Shown: positions 62,035 through 64,000 of the stretch, piece after piece
Position numbering within the stretch: the first letter of the stretch is position 1
Layout: each line of letters begins with the position of its first letter
Source: Lentzea terrae
GTDB taxonomy: Bacteria > Actinomycetota > Actinomycetes > Mycobacteriales > Pseudonocardiaceae
NCBI RefSeq assembly: GCF_003265345.1
Contig: NZ_QFWW01000021.1
Span: forward strand, 58,005-122,004
Reading direction: 5' to 3'
Length of the DNA: 64,000 nt
Translations under genes and position numbers: made by a program
Notes under the pieces: generated by a model
Seen by the model: only the letters and a program-made list of their open reading frames with translations
What the model was told of the DNA's origin: nothing
Database searches by the model: none

Positions 62035-62265
62035 TCAGCCCACGGACGCTTTCCTGGCGCCGCAGAGGTTGCCCAACCGGTGCCGGGCGAGTTGGTGCAG
62101 CATCTCGCTCAGCGCCTCGGGCACGATCTGTCCTTCCAGGTCACGTCGGGCGTCGAGCACGGTCTTCGAGACAACGGGCCGTGCCAGCACACCGCTGAAC
62201 TCCGCAGCCAGCCCGTTCGTCACCTCCATGACGTGCCGGTCGGAACGCTCGACCTCGACAGTCAT
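62035..62265 (-). CDS. DUF3562-type three-helix-bundle protein
   Basis: A 76-residue helical protein (GLAAEFSGVLARPVVSKTVL DARRDLEGQIVPEAL, MLHQLARHRLGNL) matching the small three-helix-bundle dimerisation family DUF3562. Function unknown. A similar bundle forms the N-terminus of the HD protein at 46057. Upstream of the start GGAGGAAG serves as ribosome-binding site. Confidence 0.7.
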   Translation of the reverse strand: MTVEVERSDRHVMEVTNGLAAEFSGVLARPVVSKTVLDARRDLEGQIVPEALSEMLHQLARHRLGNLCGARKASVG

Positions 62266-62404
62266 CCGGCTTCCTCCTCACCTGGCCTCACCTCCATCCT
62301 GCGCGCGTTGCCGCGCGCGGAACCTGACGAGTCGATGACGAATCCGTGCTGACGACAACCTTTGTGTGACCAAAAGGATCTGTTGCAGTCCGAATGGAAG
62401 CCAG

Positions 62405-62434
62405 CCCCATCAGGTGCGTGCGCACTTGATGGGG
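62405..62434. terminator. strong hairpin in a divergent intergenic region
   Basis: CCCCATCA-G-GTGCG and CGCAC-T-TGATGGGG form a 13-bp stem with one internal G/T pair and a two-base loop. It lies in the 337-bp space between the divergent DUF3562 and DUF1996 genes, where no protein gene ends. It may end a short untranslated RNA or belong to the DUF1996 leader. The rest of the space shows no gene. Confidence 0.45.
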
Positions 62435-62602
62435 CCGTGTCCTATGTGCTGCATCGGTTGTCTCATCGGCCACTGTGGTCGCAGCCGGTCCCGGCGTGAG
62501 GACGGTTCTTACGTACTGCTGACGTTACGACCTGCATCCCGCCGCTGGCGCCCGCGCCTGCGTATGCCCTGTCAGACATGGCACCGACGAGGAGGAGGAC
62601 GG

Positions 62603-64000
62603 ATGACACACCGCATTGCCGAGAGGCGGAAGTTCCGCTTGGTTGCCACGCTGTCGGCGGTGGCCGTGGTGGGTGCGGGCACCGCCACCGTGGCACTGGC
62701 GGCCAGAGACGGGGAGCCCGCACCCGTGACCGCGTTCGTGCGCATCGAGGAGGTCAAGCCCAACGTCGTCGCGCCGAAGGTGCGGCAGGGCGGGGCCGGT
62801 GGTGTGTTCACTGTGGACTGCGGCGCGAACGAGAACGGCAAGTTCAGTGCGGACAACCCGGTCGCGCAGCCGGGGCTGCCGCACGGTGCGCAGCACGTCC
62901 ACGACTTCGTCGGCAACCTGTCGATCAGCGCCGAGTCGACCGACGACAGCCTCGCGGACTCGGAGACCACCTGCAAGAACGGTGACAAGTCGTCCTACTT
63001 CTGGCCGGTCGTGCGGATCAACCCGAAGGCCAACCAGAACTCGTCCGGCTCCAACCCGGACAAGGTGAAGGAGGCGGGCGCACCCCACATCGCCTGCCCG
63101 TCGGTCTCCGACCGGCTGCCCGCCGTGCCGCAGCAGGCGCGCGGTGAGATCGACCGGAACCTCCAGCTGCTGGACCAGCAGCTCAAGGAAGCCAACGACC
63201 GGGTCGCGCGCAACGAGAACCCCGCCGACCCGAACTTCGTCAACAACGCGATCCTCGGGCCACTGCGCAGCAAGCGGGTGGCCGCTCTGGACCGCATGGC
63301 GATCGCGATCGGCCGCAGCGCGCCCAAGCCGAACCTGACCTCGCTCGCCGAGTGCGAGCTGTTCTTCGGCGCCGGACACGGCGGCAACGGCCAGGCCCCG
63401 CGCAAGTTCAGCGGCCAGCTGGGCGGCTCGGAGGGCCACGGCGATCACGGCCAGGCGCCGCGCAAGTTCGCCGGCCAGCCGGGCGAAAGCGCCACGCCGA
63501 CCGTGAAGTGCCCCTCGGTGCGCGGTGCGCTGGGTGCTGTGCCGGACCAGGCGATCGCCGAGGTTGACCGCAACCTCGCGTTGCTGGACAAGCAGATCGC
63601 GGAAGCCAACCAGCGGATCGTGACCACCAAGGGTCAGGGCGGCCCGAACTTCATCAACAACGCCATTCTGGGGCCGTTGAAGGACAAGCGGGTCGCCACG
63701 ATCGACCGGATGGCTATCGCGATCGGCCGCAACGCCCAGAAGCCGCAGGGCCTGGAGCGACTGGCGCCCTGCAAGCTCAGCAACGACAACGGTGGTGGCA
63801 ACAACAACGGCGGCAACAACGACGGGAATAGCAACGGTGGTGGCAACGCGCCACTGGCGGTTCCCTCCGGCCCGAATCTGGAGCTCGTCGGCAACAACGG
63901 CAAGATCCAGCGCCCGGCCCAGGTGAAGATCGAGTACCGCGGCAACGCGACCAGCAAGGTCACCGCCATGCCGAAGTTCCTGAAGATGATCGTCGGTGAC
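62603..64000 (+). CDS. secreted DUF1996 protein with helical repeats, partial
   Basis: At least 466 codons, running off the window. A signal sequence (KFRLVATLSAVAVVGAGTAT VALAA) is followed by the DUF1996 start (FVRIEEVKPNVVAPKV, GLPHGAQHVHDFVGNLSI). Inserted into it are two tandem copies of an 80-residue helical repeat (from about residues 155 and 294: CPSV...AVP.QA..E.DRNL..LD.Q, NNAILGPL..KRVA..DRMA IAIGR). A Gly/Asn-rich linker follows (63778-63850). DUF1996 then resumes. It follows GGAGGAGGAC. Function unknown, probably cell-wall or glycan associated. Confidence 0.8.
   Translation, partial: MTHRIAERRKFRLVATLSAVAVVGAGTATVALAARDGEPAPVTAFVRIEEVKPNVVAPKVRQGGAGGVFTVDCGANENGKFSADNPVAQPGLPHGAQHVHDFVGNLSISAESTDDSLADSETTCKNGDKSSYFWPVVRINPKANQNSSGSNPDKVKEAGAPHIACPSVSDRLPAVPQQARGEIDRNLQLLDQQLKEANDRVARNENPADPNFVNNAILGPLRSKRVAALDRMAIAIGRSAPKPNLTSLAECELFFGAGHGGNGQAPRKFSGQLGGSEGHGDHGQAPRKFAGQPGESATPTVKCPSVRGALGAVPDQAIAEVDRNLALLDKQIAEANQRIVTTKGQGGPNFINNAILGPLKDKRVATIDRMAIAIGRNAQKPQGLERLAPCKLSNDNGGGNNNGGNNDGNSNGGGNAPLAVPSGPNLELVGNNGKIQRPAQVKIEYRGNATSKVTAMPKFLKMIVGD

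Overview
The window looks like chromosomal DNA of a high-GC actinomycete, most likely of the Pseudonocardiaceae or a related family. G/C dominates third codon positions, GTG starts and ATGA/GTGA gene overlaps are common, there are many TetR/AraC/GntR regulators and cytochrome P450 systems, and the gene families (DUF2180, DUF5994, DUF6307, three-helix-bundle DUF3562, DosR-type dormancy genes) are typical of that group. No rRNA, tRNA or CRISPR array was seen. Everything here is read by eye from sequence; no database search was run.

Region 1 (1-8.8 kb) is accessory DNA: an NB-ARC/TPR STAND protein divergent from a TIR stub cut by an IS110 remnant, a shattered sensor kinase, a GH78 rhamnosidase whose 5' end is replaced by a broken short-chain dehydrogenase (SDR), and an intact SDR divergent from an AraC regulator.

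Region 2 (8.9-23.5 kb) holds two adjacent P450 clusters. The first is a TetR regulator divergent from a P450, a 3Fe-4S ferredoxin, a ferredoxin reductase, a metallo-beta-lactamase-fold hydrolase and an aldo/keto reductase. The second has a divergent promoter between a terpene-cyclase-like alpha-toroid protein plus TetR on one side and, on the other, a 2Fe-2S ferredoxin, an SCP2-like/alpha-beta-hydrolase fusion, a leaderless HtaA-domain protein, a second reductase, an aldehyde dehydrogenase and a second P450. Both look catabolic (terpenoid, steroid or similar hydrophobic substrate). A relic of the toroid gene also sits in the first cluster. This is the best candidate for an undescribed pathway.

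Region 3 (23.5-32.3 kb) has decayed AraC, GH29 fucosidase, recombinase and transposase genes, an AraC/hydrolase/SDR group, and a compact sulfur or redox operon (TauE/SafE permease, DsrE, DUF2180, OsmC).

Region 4 (32.3-51.3 kb) resembles a DosR/DevR dormancy regulon: nicotinate phosphoribosyltransferase, HAD-ATPase, CBS-BON, PhoU, adenosine-specific kinase, universal stress protein, CapA-like and RtcB relics, flavodoxins, NagA, an HD protein and a 1,276-residue P-type ATPase. Several promoters carry 5-4-5 inverted repeats related to the DosR box. Many of these genes carry single-base frameshifts, which means either decay or sequence error.

Region 5 (51.3-53.4 kb) is a transposase graveyard. 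Region 6 (53.6-59.2 kb) is a complete urtABCDE urea ABC transporter followed by a GntR/FCD regulator, with a perfect 22-bp palindrome upstream. Region 7 (59.2-64 kb) has a truncated CorC-like gene, a TlpA/CcdA thiol-redox pair, a DUF3562 protein and a secreted DUF1996 protein that runs off the end of the window.
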